Positions 1 through 8,772 of a DNA stretch of 64,000 bases are shown piece after piece. Numbering within the stretch: the stretch's first letter is position 1; the number at the start of each line of letters is the position of its first letter. The notes under the pieces were generated by a model, which made no database searches, was not told the DNA's origin, and saw only the letters and a program-made list of their open reading frames with translations. This DNA is from Aeromicrobium sp. A1-2 (lineage in GTDB: Bacteria; Actinomycetota; Actinomycetes; Propionibacteriales; Nocardioidaceae): contig NZ_CP027482.1 of the NCBI RefSeq assembly GCF_003443875.1, positions 930,001 through 994,000 of the forward strand. The letters run 5' to 3'. The position numbers and the translations under genes were made by a program.

Positions 1-1
1 G

Positions 2-562
2 ATCCTGATCAAGGGTCCGCACGTCATGCGTGGCTACCACAACCTCGACGCCGAGAGCGCCTCGACGCTGACGGCGGAGGGCTGGCTCCACACCGGCGAC
101 GAGGGTCGCATGGACGAGGACGGGTTCCTCTACATCACCGGCCGCAAGAAGGAGCTGTTCAAGACCTCCGGTGGCAAGTACGTCGCGCCGCCACACATCG
201 AGGGCACGTTCAAGGGCATCAGCGCCCTGACGAGCCAGATCGTGGTGCACGGCAACGAGCGCAACTTCTGCTCCGCCCTGATCACCCTTGATCCCGATGC
301 GGTGACCGAGTGGGCGGCTGGCCACGGCATGGCCGACAAGTCCTACGCCGAGGTCGTCAGCTCCCCGGAGATGCACGATGTCATCCAGGGTCAGATCGAC
401 GAGCTGAACACCAAGATCAACCGGTGGGAGACGATCAAGAAGTTCGCGATCCTCGATCACGACCTGTCGATCGAGTCCGGCGAGATCACGCCGAGCATGA
501 AGGTCAAGCGCAACGTTGTGGAAGCCAACAACAAGGCTCTCCTCGACGGCTTCTACGCTTAG
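2..562 (+). CDS. Long-chain acyl-CoA ligase (AMP-binding), C-terminal part
   Basis: This is the last ~186 residues of an adenylate-forming enzyme whose start lies before the window. Such ligases activate fatty acids with ATP and join them to coenzyme A. The hinge and C-terminal signatures are visible: EGWLHTGDEG, then ITGRKKELFKTSGGKY, which matches the FadD15-type long-chain ligases of actinobacteria (sequence seen, family from knowledge). The catalytic lysine near the C-terminus is plausibly in PSMKVKR. The reading frame is open from base 2 to a TAG at 560-562. hemW follows three bases later. A 12-bp hairpin 20 bp after the stop may terminate this transcript. Substrate chain length cannot be told. 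Confidence 0.85.
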   Translation: MLIKGPHVMRGYHNLDAESASTLTAEGWLHTGDEGRMDEDGFLYITGRKKELFKTSGGKYVAPPHIEGTFKGISALTSQIVVHGNERNFCSALITLDPDAVTEWAAGHGMADKSYAEVVSSPEMHDVIQGQIDELNTKINRWETIKKFAILDHDLSIESGEITPSMKVKRNVVEANNKALLDGFYA

Positions 563-565
563 TCA

Positions 566-1732
566 GTGCCAACGACCGAAGGACCGCTCTCCCAGTCGGG
601 GGAGCGGTCTTTCGGCGTCTACGTGCACGTGCCGTTCTGCTCCGTCCGGTGTGGCTACTGCGACTTCAACACGTACACCGCCGACGAGCTCGGCGAGGGC
701 GCCACCCGCGCTTCGTACGCCGACACCGCGATCCTGGAGGTGCGGCAGGCCGGCCGGGCGCGCGCTGCGGCACCACCGGTCGAGACGGTGTTCTTCGGCG
801 GTGGGACGCCGACCCAGCTGCCCTCGCACGATCTGGTCCGCGTCCTGGATGCGATCCGCGACACCTTCGGGCTGACCGATGACGTCGAGGTCACGACCGA
901 GGCCAATCCGGACAGCGTCACCCCGGAGTCATTGGCGATCCTGAAGGCTGGCGGCTTCACCCGCATCTCCTTCGGCGTCCAGTCGGCCGTGCCACACGTC
1001 CTGGCGACGCTCGACCGCACGCACGACCCGGCCGGTGTCCCGCAGGCCGTCCGCTGGGCCCGCGAGGCCGGCTTCGAGCAGCTCAGCGTCGACCTGATCT
1101 ACGGCACACCGGGGGAGTCGATGGCCGACTGGCGTGCCAGCGTCGAGCAGGCGATCGCCCTGGAGCCCGACCACATCAGCGCGTACGCCCTGATCGTCGA
1201 GAACGGCACGGCGTTCGCCCGCAAGGTCCGCCGCGGTGAGGTCCTGATGCCCGACGACGACGAGACCGCCGACAAGTACCTCCTCGCCGACGAGTTGTTC
1301 GCCGCCGCCGGGCTGGAGTGGTACGAGCTGTCCAACTGGGCCCGCGACGAAGCGGCCCAGTGCCGCCACAACGTGCTCTACTGGCGCAGCGCCGACTGGT
1401 GGGGGATCGGACCCGGGGCGCACTCGCACGTCAACGGCGAGCGCTGGTGGAACGTCAAGCATCCGGTGGCGTACGCCCAGAGGCTGACCGGGGGTGAGTC
1501 GCCGCGGCACGACGGGGAGATAATCGATGGGTCCACGGCGGAGGTCGAGCGGATCATGCTGGAGACTCGACTGCGCTCAGGGCTTGACCTCTCCAGCCTG
1601 GGTGCTGACGCGCGCAGTGCCGTGGCCGGGATCGTGAGGCGTGAGCTGGCGACCGTGGCCGACGACCGGCTCGTGCTGACCCGCTCGGGCCGGCTCCTGG
1701 CCGACGCCGTCGTGCGCGATCTCGTCGATTGA
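566..1732 (+). CDS. hemW: HemW-type radical SAM protein (heme chaperone)
   Basis: Radical SAM protein of the HemN/HemW family, 388 aa. The N-terminal CxxxCxxC iron-sulfur motif is C25-x3-C29-x2-C32 in HVPFCSVRCGYCDF. The HNxxYW signature that marks HemW, as opposed to true coproporphyrinogen dehydrogenase HemN, is present as RHNVLYW near residue 272. HemW proteins bind and deliver heme instead of decarboxylating coproporphyrinogen (family knowledge). The GTG at 566 is used because the conserved part starts only ~16 residues later and no other start lies between. The neighbourhood (DUF3097, hrcA, dnaJ) is the usual actinobacterial one. A strong hairpin covers codons 6-15. Confidence 0.9.
   Translation: MPTTEGPLSQSGERSFGVYVHVPFCSVRCGYCDFNTYTADELGEGATRASYADTAILEVRQAGRARAAAPPVETVFFGGGTPTQLPSHDLVRVLDAIRDTFGLTDDVEVTTEANPDSVTPESLAILKAGGFTRISFGVQSAVPHVLATLDRTHDPAGVPQAVRWAREAGFEQLSVDLIYGTPGESMADWRASVEQAIALEPDHISAYALIVENGTAFARKVRRGEVLMPDDDETADKYLLADELFAAAGLEWYELSNWARDEAAQCRHNVLYWRSADWWGIGPGAHSHVNGERWWNVKHPVAYAQRLTGGESPRHDGEIIDGSTAEVERIMLETRLRSGLDLSSLGADARSAVAGIVRRELATVADDRLVLTRSGRLLADAVVRDLVD
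582..613 (+). terminator. Terminator-like hairpin inside the 5' end of hemW
   Basis: Arms 582-593 and 598-609 pair over 12 bp (one G-U wobble) around a 4-nt loop and are followed by TTTCGG. It would suit termination of the upstream acyl-CoA ligase transcript, but it lies 16 bp inside the hemW coding frame, so it could also act as a structured 5' element for hemW. Confidence 0.5.
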
Positions 1733-1738
1733 GACGGG

Positions 1739-2578
1739 TCAGTCGGCTGGAGCAGTCACGAAGTCGATGAGCTCCTCGACGCGGCCCAGGAGCTCGGGCT
1801 CGAGGTCGGCGTAGGAGTCGACCCGGCCCAGGATGTGCTTCCAGGCGCGGGCGATGTCCGCCTGGTCGCGGTGCGGCCAGCCGAGTGCCTCGCAGATGCC
1901 GTGCTTCCACTCGGTGCCCTTGGGGATGACCGGCCAGGCGCTCATGCCGAGGCGATCGGGCTTGACCGACTGCCAGACATCGACGTAGGGGTGCCCGACG
2001 ACCAGGACGTGGGCACGCGACGAGACCTGCTGCGCGATGCGGGTCTCCTTGGAGCCCGGCACGAGGTGATCGACCAGGACGCCGAGACGGCGGTCGGACG
2101 CCGGCGCGAAGTCGTCGACGATGGCGGCGAGGTCATCGATGCCACCGAGGTACTCGACGGCGACACCCTCGATCCGCAGGTCGTCGCCCCACACCTTCTC
2201 GACCAGCTCGGCGTCGTGGCGGCCCTCGACATAGATGCGGCTCGGCAGGGCCACCCGTGCGCGGGCACCCTCGACCGCGCGGGAGCCCGATGCGGTCCGT
2301 CCCGAGGCGGCCTTGGTCTTGGCCGAGGGAGGCCGCAGGTTGACGGGCTTGCCGTCCAGCAGGAACCCGGGTCCGAACGGGAACGACCGGCGCTTAAGGC
2401 GACGGTCCTCGAGGATCATCATCCCGAGATCCTTCTCGATGACCATGACCTCGCCGCAAAATCCGGTGGTGGCGTCCTCGACGACCATGCCGTGCTCGGC
2501 GACGACCTCGACGGTGCGCCCACGTGGGGGCTTCTTCCAGTCGCCTGACAGCACGTCGGCGCCGTAGCGGTCAACCAT
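1739..2578 (-). CDS. DUF3097 family protein
   Basis: Conserved actinobacterial protein of 279 aa, recognisable from its N-terminus (YGADVLSGDWKKPPRGRTVEV) and its usual place between hemW and hrcA. The first ~95 residues look like a small beta-rich domain. After a basic Ala/Arg linker (residues ~85-110) comes a domain with IYVEGRHDAELVEKVWGDDL, which resembles a Toprim-like fold (GRHD in place of the usual DxD arrangement). That is an impression from the motif only. No function is established for the family. The ATG at 2578 overlaps the stop of the upstream minus-strand gene by 8 bases, so the two are probably co-transcribed. Confidence 0.8.
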   Translation of the reverse strand: MVDRYGADVLSGDWKKPPRGRTVEVVAEHGMVVEDATTGFCGEVMVIEKDLGMMILEDRRLKRRSFPFGPGFLLDGKPVNLRPPSAKTKAASGRTASGSRAVEGARARVALPSRIYVEGRHDAELVEKVWGDDLRIEGVAVEYLGGIDDLAAIVDDFAPASDRRLGVLVDHLVPGSKETRIAQQVSSRAHVLVVGHPYVDVWQSVKPDRLGMSAWPVIPKGTEWKHGICEALGWPHRDQADIARAWKHILGRVDSYADLEPELLGRVEELIDFVTAPAD

Positions 2579-2975
2579 GGAGCGCGCCGAGGAGTCGTTG
2601 GTGCAGCGCCTCGACGTCGTCCTTGCTGACGGCGGCGGGGAGGATCTCCGGGCTGCCCTCCATGAGTCCGAGTGCGAGGTCGACCGCGACGGGCCAGCTG
2701 GGCGCTACGTGCGCGGGCAGCTCGTCGGCCCACAGTGCGCCGATCGTGACCCATCGACGGGTCTGGTCCAGCCCGATGTGGCTGACGGTCATGACGAGCT
2801 CGCCGCCTGCCGGACCGTCGCCGAGGTGTGCGACCTCGACGAACCAGTCACCACCCAGGTCGGTCGCCCAGACCGAGGACATGTCACCACCGCGCGACTC
2901 GTGCGCGATCGTCGTGCCGTCCGCGAGGCGCACCTCGTAAGCGGTGAAGGTGAGCGATGTCTCGTCACCCTGCAC
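2571..2975 (-). CDS. Hypothetical protein, actinobacterial, small
   Basis: Acidic protein of about 134 aa with no motif I recognise. The body (LTFTAYEVRLADGTTIAHESRGG onward) looks like a compact alpha/beta domain without membrane segments. The frame is open back to a GTG at 3053, but that codon and the next one at 3014 lie in or beside the CIRCE operator of hrcA. The GTG at 2975 has a GGAG 8 nt upstream and is preferred. It reads divergently from hrcA and overlaps the start of the DUF3097 gene, so the two probably form one operon. Confidence 0.6.
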   Translation of the reverse strand: MQGDETSLTFTAYEVRLADGTTIAHESRGGDMSSVWATDLGGDWFVEVAHLGDGPAGGELVMTVSHIGLDQTRRWVTIGALWADELPAHVAPSWPVAVDLALGLMEGSPEILPAAVSKDDVEALHQRLLGALHG

Positions 2976-3019
2976 GGCGATGGCTCCGTCGGCACTCTCC
3001 GTAATTGCTCCCACCTCGC

Positions 3020-3050
3020 TAGACTGGCACTTGACCGGTGAGAGTGCCAG
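3020..3050 (+). promoter_or_regulatory. CIRCE operator and -10 element of hrcA-dnaJ
   Basis: An inverted repeat CTGGCACTT-N9-GAGTGCCAG occupies 3024-3050 (one mismatch between arms). This is the GC-rich actinobacterial version of the CIRCE element bound by the heat-shock repressor HrcA. A possible -10 hexamer TAGACT at 3020-3025 abuts its left arm. The hrcA start is 23 bp downstream, so hrcA is expected to repress its own operon. Confidence 0.88.
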
Positions 3051-3073
3051 CACGACGCGCGGAAGGAGATGCG

Positions 3074-4090
3074 ATGTCTGACGACCGTCGAATCGACGTC
3101 CTCCGGGCGATCGTCGAGGACTACGTCGCGACGCAGGAGCCAGTCGGCTCCCGCTCGCTGCTCGACCGGCACCAGCTCGGTGTCTCCCCGGCCACGATCC
3201 GCAATGACATGGCCGCTCTCGAGGACGAGGGCTACCTCACGCAGCCGCACACGAGCGCGGGACGCATCCCGACCGACAAGGGCTACCGGATGTTCGTCGA
3301 CCGGCTCGGGTCGGTCAAGGCGTTGTCGGCGGCCGAGCGTCGAGCCATCGAGACGTTCCTGACCGGGGCGGTCGATGTCGATGACGTCGTCCAGCGTTCC
3401 GTGCGAGTCCTGGCGCAGCTGACCAACCAGGTCGCGATCGTCCAGTACCCGTCGCTGACCCGCTCGACGGTCCGCCACATCGAGATCGTGGCGCTGGAGG
3501 GCGCACGGGTCCTGCTCGTCGTCATCACCAGCAGCGGCCGGGTCGAGCAGCGCATCATCGAGCTGGTCTCGACACCCGGCGAGAACCTGATCAGCGACAT
3601 GCGTTCACGCATCACCCATGCGACGGTGGGTCAGCGACTCCCGGAGGCGTCGCTCCGGCTTGCCGACCTGATCCAGACCTTCGACCCGAACGACCGGCCG
3701 ATCGTCACCTCGATCGTCACGACCCTGTCGCAGACGTTCTCCAACGAGCGCTCCGACGAGCGCATCGCGGTGGGCGGCACGGCCAATCTGGCCCGCTTCG
3801 GCAGCGACTTCGATACGGCGATCAAGCCGGTCCTCGAGGCGATCGAGGAGCAGGTCGTGCTGCTCAAGCTGCTGGGTGAGGCGACGAGTGGGCTGACGGT
3901 CCGTATCGGCAGCGAGACGGGTCATGAAAGCCTTGCCAGCACGGCCGTCGTGTCGACCGCGTACGGGCTGGACGAACAAGCCCTCGCGACCCTCGGCACC
4001 GTCGGGCCGACCCGCATGGACTATCCCGCAACGATGGCCGCCGTGGGCGCCGTCGCCCGCTATGTCGGTCGCATGCTGGCCGACAACTGA
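3074..4090 (+). CDS. hrcA: Heat-inducible transcription repressor HrcA
   Basis: HrcA (338 aa) represses heat-shock genes by binding CIRCE operators. The N-terminal winged helix is clear ([20 protein letters not shown], then [18 protein letters not shown]), followed by the GAF-like and dimerisation domains. The ATG at 3074 is chosen over an in-frame GTG at 3038 because it has an AAGGAG site 5 nt upstream and the GTG lies inside the CIRCE element. dnaJ follows after 46 bp. With CIRCE just upstream the gene is almost certainly autoregulated. In actinobacteria HrcA usually works with HspR, and no HspR site was noticed here. Confidence 0.95.
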   Translation: MSDDRRIDVLRAIVEDYVATQEPVGSRSLLDRHQLGVSPATIRNDMAALEDEGYLTQPHTSAGRIPTDKGYRMFVDRLGSVKALSAAERRAIETFLTGAVDVDDVVQRSVRVLAQLTNQVAIVQYPSLTRSTVRHIEIVALEGARVLLVVITSSGRVEQRIIELVSTPGENLISDMRSRITHATVGQRLPEASLRLADLIQTFDPNDRPIVTSIVTTLSQTFSNERSDERIAVGGTANLARFGSDFDTAIKPVLEAIEEQVVLLKLLGEATSGLTVRIGSETGHESLASTAVVSTAYGLDEQALATLGTVGPTRMDYPATMAAVGAVARYVGRMLADN

Positions 4091-4136
4091 CCTCTCGACT
4101 TGATTCACTCGACTTGATTAAGGGCACCTAGGACTT

Positions 4137-5288
4137 ATGGCACAGGACTTCTACGCAACACTCGGCGTCGGGCGCGACGCTGGCGCTGACGAGATCAAAA
4201 AGGCGTACCGCAAGCTCGCGCGCCAGCTGCACCCCGACGTCAACGACGCAGCGGATGCCTCGGACCGCTTCAAGGACGTCACGATCGCCTACGAAGTGCT
4301 CTCGGACCCGCAGAAGCGCTCGACGTACGACCGCGGTGGCGACCCGTTGAGCAACAACGGGGGTGGCGGTGGCTTCGGCAACCAGGGCTTCAACTTCGAC
4401 GACATCATGGACGCCTTCTTCGGCCAGAACGCCGGTCGCGGTCCGCGGTCCCGCTCGCAGCGTGGGCAGGATGCCCTGCTGCGGCTCGATGTCGACCTCG
4501 CCGAGGCTGCATTCGGCGCTACCCACGAGATCAAGGTCGACACCGCCGTGGCCTGCACGACTTGCGAGGGCAGTGGGGCGGCCAACGGCTCCGAGCCGGT
4601 CACGTGTCGCACGTGTCACGGGCACGGCGACGTGCAGCACGTCCAGCGATCCCTGCTCGGCGACATCCGCACGTCACGACCCTGCCCGACCTGCCACGGC
4701 TTCGGCTCGGTCATTCCCGATCCGTGCCCCGAGTGCGCGGGTGAGGGTCGCGTGCGGTCACGCCGCACCATCTCGGTCACGATCCCGGCCGGTGTCGACC
4801 AGGGCACCCGCATCCAGCTGACCGGCGAGGGCGAGGTCGGGCCCGGCGGTGGTCCGGCCGGGGACCTGTACCTCGAGATCAACGTCGCCCGCCACCCGGT
4901 GTTCCAGCGCAAGGGCGATCAGCTCTTCTGCCAGATCACCCTGCCGATGACGGCGGCGGCGCTCGGCACGCACCTGGACCTGCCGACGCTCGAGGCCGAT
5001 CTGCCCGAGCCCGAGGAGGGCACGACCCAGGTCGAGCTGGACGTCACGCCCGGCACGCAGTCCGGCGACACCCTCACGATCAAGGGATTCGGTGTACCTC
5101 GGCTGCGCGGTCCCGGCCGTGGCGACCTCAAGGTGCAGGTCGTGGTCGAGACGCCCGGCCGCCTGGACGAGGAGCAGCGCAGCCTCCTGGAGCAGCTGGC
5201 CAAGCTGCGCGAGGAGGAGCGCCCCGAGGCGCTGATCGCGAGCAATCACAAAGGTGTCTTCGGTAAGCTGAAGGATGCGTTCAAATGA
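4137..5288 (+). CDS. dnaJ: Molecular chaperone DnaJ
   Basis: Full-length type I J-protein of 383 aa that stimulates the ATPase of DnaK and binds unfolded clients. The J domain carries HPD at residues 32-34. A Gly/Phe-rich stretch follows (~residues 70-95), then four CxxCxGxG-type zinc repeats ([32 protein letters not shown]) and the C-terminal client-binding domain. Its position after hrcA, away from a dnaK-grpE operon, suggests the DnaJ2 paralogue found in actinobacteria. The stop overlaps the next start as ATGA, implying translational coupling with the HIT-family gene. Expression should follow heat shock through CIRCE. Confidence 0.95.
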   Translation: MAQDFYATLGVGRDAGADEIKKAYRKLARQLHPDVNDAADASDRFKDVTIAYEVLSDPQKRSTYDRGGDPLSNNGGGGGFGNQGFNFDDIMDAFFGQNAGRGPRSRSQRGQDALLRLDVDLAEAAFGATHEIKVDTAVACTTCEGSGAANGSEPVTCRTCHGHGDVQHVQRSLLGDIRTSRPCPTCHGFGSVIPDPCPECAGEGRVRSRRTISVTIPAGVDQGTRIQLTGEGEVGPGGGPAGDLYLEINVARHPVFQRKGDQLFCQITLPMTAAALGTHLDLPTLEADLPEPEEGTTQVELDVTPGTQSGDTLTIKGFGVPRLRGPGRGDLKVQVVVETPGRLDEEQRSLLEQLAKLREEERPEALIASNHKGVFGKLKDAFK

Positions 5289-5638
5289 GTCTGACCACTG
5301 ACCCGGACTGCCTGTTCTGCAAGATCGTCGCGGGTGACATCCCTGCGGAGATCGTGTCCGAGACCGAGCACACCGTTGCCTTCCGTGACCTCGACCCGCA
5401 GGCGCCGACGCACGTCCTGGTCATCCCGCGTCGGCACGAGCCGGACATCGGCACGCTTGCGGCCGCGGACGCCGAAGCGACGATCGCTCTGCTCTCCGAG
5501 GCCAAGCAGATCGCCGAGGGAGCGGGCAACGGCTCGTACCGGCTCGTGTTCAACACCGGTGCGGATGCGCACCAGACGGTGTTCCACTGCCACGCGCACG
5601 TCCTGGCCGGGCGTGGCCTCGGATGGCCACCCGGGTGA
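5285..5638 (+). CDS. HIT family (HinT-like) nucleotide hydrolase
   Basis: Histidine-triad protein of 117 aa. The N-terminal [16 protein letters not shown] and the C-terminal triad [11 protein letters not shown] (H-x-H-x-H) define the HinT branch, whose members hydrolyse purine nucleoside phosphoramidates and AMP-lysine adducts. CxxC near residue 9-12 may bind zinc as in other bacterial HinT proteins. The start overlaps the dnaJ stop by four bases. In many actinobacteria rsmE lies between dnaJ and this gene. Here nothing does. phoH starts 47 bp downstream with its own likely promoter. Confidence 0.9.
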   Translation: MSLTTDPDCLFCKIVAGDIPAEIVSETEHTVAFRDLDPQAPTHVLVIPRRHEPDIGTLAAADAEATIALLSEAKQIAEGAGNGSYRLVFNTGADAHQTVFHCHAHVLAGRGLGWPPG

Positions 5639-5670
5639 TCGGGAATTAGCGCGCCGACGCGGCAATTGCG

Positions 5671-5676
5671 TACGAT
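5671..5676 (+). promoter_or_regulatory. Possible -10 element for phoH
   Basis: TACGAT ends 9 nt before the phoH ATG. A TTAGCG at 5646-5651 is a weak -35 candidate at 19-bp spacing. Confidence 0.4.
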
Positions 5677-5685
5677 TGAGACCAC

Positions 5686-6681
5686 ATGACTGATGACACC
5701 ACGCCTGCTCACGCCTTCGAGATCCCGTCGAGCGTTCCGGCAGTTGCCCTGCTCGGCCCGGCCGATGATTTCCTGCGTCTGATCGAGGACTCCTTCGAGG
5801 CACGCATCCACGCCCGCGGTAACACCATCACGGTGACCGGCTCGCCGGCCGAGGCCGCACTGGTCGAGCGGCTGCTCGACGAGCTCGTGACGATCGTGCG
5901 TACGGGCCAGAACCTGACCCGCGAGACCGTCGAGCGGAGCATCACGATGCTGCGCGCCGAGACCGAGGAGAAGCCCGCCGAAGTGCTGAGCCTCAACATC
6001 CTGTCGAACCGCGGCCGTACGATCCGACCCAAGACGGTCAACCAGAAGCGCTACGTCGACGCGATCGACAATCACACGATCGTGTTCGGGATCGGCCCGG
6101 CCGGCACGGGCAAGACCTACCTGGCGATGGCCAAGGCGGTCCAGGCCCTGCAGGCCAAGGAAGTCACCCGCATCATCCTGACCCGGCCCGCGGTCGAGGC
6201 CGGCGAGCACCTGGGCTTCCTGCCCGGCACCCTCGGCGAGAAGATCGATCCCTATCTGCGGCCGCTGTACGACGCGCTCCACGACATGATCGATCCTGAG
6301 ACGATCCCCAAGCTGCTGACATCGGGCGTCATCGAGGTCGCACCGCTGGCGTACATGCGCGGTCGCACGCTCAACGATGCGTTCATCATCCTCGACGAGG
6401 CGCAGAACACGACGCAGGAGCAGATGAAGATGTTCCTGACCCGCCTGGGCTTCGGCTCGAAGATCGTCGTGACCGGCGACGTCACCCAGGTCGACCTGCC
6501 GTCGAGCACCAAGAGCGGCCTGCGGGTCGTCCAGGACATCCTCGACGACGTCCTCGACATCCACTTCTCTCGTCTGACGGCCTCCGACGTCGTCCGGCAC
6601 AAGCTCGTCGGGCGCATCGTTGCTGCCTACGACGAGTTCGAGGCGGGTGCAGACAGCCATGAACGTCGACGTTCTCAATGA
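5686..6681 (+). CDS. phoH: PhoH family ATPase
   Basis: PhoH-like protein of 331 aa with an N-terminal KH-like region (~residues 1-100) and an ATPase domain. The Walker A motif [11 protein letters not shown] lies near residues 135-145 and the Walker B/DEAQN segment [14 protein letters not shown] near 232-245. Members are RNA-associated ATPases or helicases. Linkage to ybeY, seen here and in most bacteria, ties the family to rRNA maturation or RNA quality control. Its end overlaps ybeY by 23 bases, so the two are coupled. Start ATG 5686 is the only good candidate after the TACGAT element. Confidence 0.92.
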   Translation: MTDDTTPAHAFEIPSSVPAVALLGPADDFLRLIEDSFEARIHARGNTITVTGSPAEAALVERLLDELVTIVRTGQNLTRETVERSITMLRAETEEKPAEVLSLNILSNRGRTIRPKTVNQKRYVDAIDNHTIVFGIGPAGTGKTYLAMAKAVQALQAKEVTRIILTRPAVEAGEHLGFLPGTLGEKIDPYLRPLYDALHDMIDPETIPKLLTSGVIEVAPLAYMRGRTLNDAFIILDEAQNTTQEQMKMFLTRLGFGSKIVVTGDVTQVDLPSSTKSGLRVVQDILDDVLDIHFSRLTASDVVRHKLVGRIVAAYDEFEAGADSHERRRSQ

Positions 6682-7135
6682 GTCCGGGGCCGACGTGGAC
6701 GTCGTCGGCCTGACCCGGTTGTGCCGCTTCACGATGCGCCGCATGCGCCTGCACCCGGCGACCGAGCTGACCGTGCGCCTGGTCGATCCCGACACGATCG
6801 CGGTCCTCAACGAGCAGTGGATGGGCAAGGTCGGGCCGACCGATGTGCTGTCCTTCCCGATGGACGAGCTGACGCCCGGGCGAGACGGCGTCGAGAGCCC
6901 TGAGGGCTATCTGGGTGACATCGCGCTGTGTCCCCAGGTCGCCGAGCAGCAGGCGCCCGCAGCAGGGCATGCCACGCAGGACGAGGTCGACCTGCTGACG
7001 GTGCACGGCATCCTGCACCTCCTGGGCTACGACCACGCCGAACCCGAGGAGCACCAGGAGATGTTCGGTCTCCAGGGCCGACTGCTGCTGGAGTGGCAGC
7101 AGGCGGCCGAGGGCCACGACCCCGAGCAACCGTGA
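6659..7135 (+). CDS. ybeY: Endoribonuclease YbeY (rRNA maturation factor)
   Basis: YbeY, 158 aa, is a zinc-dependent endoribonuclease needed for 16S rRNA 3'-end processing and ribosome quality control. The zinc site H-x3-H-x5-H is HGILHLLGYDH near residues 116-126, and the family motif GPTDVLSFPMDE is present. The ATG at 6659 lies inside the end of phoH; an upstream in-frame ATG at 6620 would add 13 residues with no similarity to the family. The next gene starts 8 bp after the stop. The phoH-ybeY-CorC-era order is the standard one. Confidence 0.93.
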   Translation: MNVDVLNESGADVDVVGLTRLCRFTMRRMRLHPATELTVRLVDPDTIAVLNEQWMGKVGPTDVLSFPMDELTPGRDGVESPEGYLGDIALCPQVAEQQAPAAGHATQDEVDLLTVHGILHLLGYDHAEPEEHQEMFGLQGRLLLEWQQAAEGHDPEQP

Positions 7136-7142
7136 CGGGCCG

Positions 7143-8450
7143 ATGATGAGCTGGATCCCGATCATGGGCTCGGTCCTGCTTGCGCTGGTCGCTGGCACCC
7201 TGGCGAGCGTCGATGCCGCGATCTCGGCGTTCTCCAAGGCCCGCGCCGAGGAGCTCGAGGACGAGGGCCGAAGCGGCGCAGGCCGACTCGCGCGGATCCT
7301 CGCGGACCCCGCGCCCTACCTCAACTCGGTCCTGCTCGTGCGCGTGCTCGCCGAGACCTCCAGCATCGTGCTGGTCGCGCTGTTCGTCGCCGACCACGTC
7401 GACGGGCTGTGGGCGCGATTCAGCATTGCGGTGGGGATCATGGTCGTCGTCAGCTTCGTCCTGATCGGTGTGGGGCCGCGCACACTCGGCCGGCAGCACG
7501 CCGAGTCGATCGCCCTGGCCTCGGCGTTGCCGGTCATCGGTCTGCGGACGTTGCTCGGCCCGATCCCGCTGGTGCTGATACTGCTCGGCAACGCCGTCAC
7601 CCCGGGCAAGGGATTCCGTGAGGGCCCCTTCGCTTCTGAGGTCGAGGTGCGCGAGCTCGTCGATCTCGCTGCGGCGAGCTCGGTCATCGAGTCCGACGAG
7701 GGCAAGATGCTGCAGTCGGTCTTCGAGCTGGGCGACACGATCGTCCGTGAGGTCATGGTGCCGCGCACCGACCTGGTGTTCGTCGAGCGCCATAAGACTC
7801 TGCGCCAGGCGATGTCCCTGGCCCTGCGCAGCGGCTACTCCCGCATGCCGGTCGTGGGGGAAAACCTCGACGACGTCATCGGCATGGCGTACCTCAAGGA
7901 CATCACCAAGCGCGTTTTCGACAACCATGTGGCCGAGACCACCGAGCGGATTGAGTCGATCGCTCGGCCGTGCCTTTTCATCCCGGACACCAAGCACGCT
8001 GACGACCTCCTCAAGGAGATGCAGGCCCAGCGCACGCACGTCGCGATTGTCGTCGACGAGTTCGGTGGCACCTCCGGGATGGTCACGATCGAGGACATCG
8101 TCGAGGAGATCGTCGGCGAGATCACCGACGAGTACGACACCGAGCCCGAGGAGAGCGAACAGCTCGTCGACGGATCGTGGCGAGTCAGCTCCCGGTTCGA
8201 GGTCGACGACCTCGAGGACCTGTTCGACATCCCGATCGACGACGAGGATGTCGACTCGGTCGGTGGACTGATGGCCAAGCATCTCGGCAAGGTCCCGATC
8301 CGCGGAAGCGTCATCGAGCTGGAGGGTCTACGGTTCGAGGCCGAGGGCCCGTCCGGCCGACGCAATCGCATCGGTCGTGTCCTGGTGAGCCGGCTCGACG
8401 TCCACACTGTTGCCCCATCGAAAGGTTCCGATCATGGACATCACTCCTGA
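7143..8450 (+). CDS. CNNM/CBS-pair membrane protein (HlyC/CorC family)
   Basis: Integral membrane protein of 435 aa with the CorC/CNNM layout: an N-terminal membrane domain with about four hydrophobic segments (residues ~5-30, 60-85, 90-115, 125-150), a pair of CBS domains (MVPRTDLVFVERHKTL, then the second repeat around VDEFGGTSGMVTIED) and a C-terminal CorC_HlyC domain (VSSRFEVDDLEDLFDI). Members are linked to magnesium or cobalt efflux, with CBS domains sensing nucleotides. Two ATGs at 7143 and 7146 are both possible. The 3' end overlaps the next gene by 17 bases. Confidence 0.88.
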   Translation: MMSWIPIMGSVLLALVAGTLASVDAAISAFSKARAEELEDEGRSGAGRLARILADPAPYLNSVLLVRVLAETSSIVLVALFVADHVDGLWARFSIAVGIMVVVSFVLIGVGPRTLGRQHAESIALASALPVIGLRTLLGPIPLVLILLGNAVTPGKGFREGPFASEVEVRELVDLAAASSVIESDEGKMLQSVFELGDTIVREVMVPRTDLVFVERHKTLRQAMSLALRSGYSRMPVVGENLDDVIGMAYLKDITKRVFDNHVAETTERIESIARPCLFIPDTKHADDLLKEMQAQRTHVAIVVDEFGGTSGMVTIEDIVEEIVGEITDEYDTEPEESEQLVDGSWRVSSRFEVDDLEDLFDIPIDDEDVDSVGGLMAKHLGKVPIRGSVIELEGLRFEAEGPSGRRNRIGRVLVSRLDVHTVAPSKGSDHGHHS

Positions 8451-8772
8451 GGACGCCAAGCTCGTGACGTTGGCCCGCGCATCGCGGGCCCGCACTGGCG
8501 CGCGGCACGGCGCGGCGGTGCGCGACCAGGACGGCCGTACGTATGCCGCCTCGACCGTCGAGCTGCCGTCGGTCAAGATCGACGCCCTCGACCTCGCCGT
8601 GGCGATGGCGGTCTCGTCCGGTGCGACCGGCATCGAGGCTGCGGCGCTCGTGGCCGACCGCCACCCCGAGCCGATCGTCCGCGGCACCGCAGTGCGCGAC
8701 CTCTCAGGCGGCGGCGTCAACGTCTTCATCGCCGACCCAGCCGGCGACGTCGTCCGGGTGGGGACGACATGA
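8434..8772 (+). CDS. Cytidine deaminase-like protein lacking zinc ligands
   Basis: Protein of 112 aa in the place where actinobacteria carry a cytidine-deaminase-like gene between corC and era. The N-terminal half aligns by eye with cytidine deaminases (RTGARHGAAVRDQDGRTYAASTVE), but the Cys/His-Ala-Glu motif that should follow reads KIDALDLAVA and no PCxxC motif is present. It cannot bind the catalytic zinc in the normal way and is probably not a deaminase. The ATG at 8434 has AAAGG 8 nt upstream; an in-frame ATG at 8410 is less likely. The stop overlaps era as ATGA, so it is translated with era. Confidence 0.75.
   Translation: MDITPEDAKLVTLARASRARTGARHGAAVRDQDGRTYAASTVELPSVKIDALDLAVAMAVSSGATGIEAAALVADRHPEPIVRGTAVRDLSGGGVNVFIADPAGDVVRVGTT

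Noticed and set aside
2976-3053. N-terminal extension of the minus-strand hypothetical gene up to GTG 3053
   Set aside because: It would start inside the CIRCE element; GTG 2975 has a proper GGAG site.
5281-6828. Long minus-strand open frame opposite the HIT and phoH genes
   Set aside because: It mirrors phoH in the frame that GC-rich codon bias leaves open. Arg/Leu/Val/Gly/Asp-rich, no domain, and the plus strand encodes clear conserved proteins.
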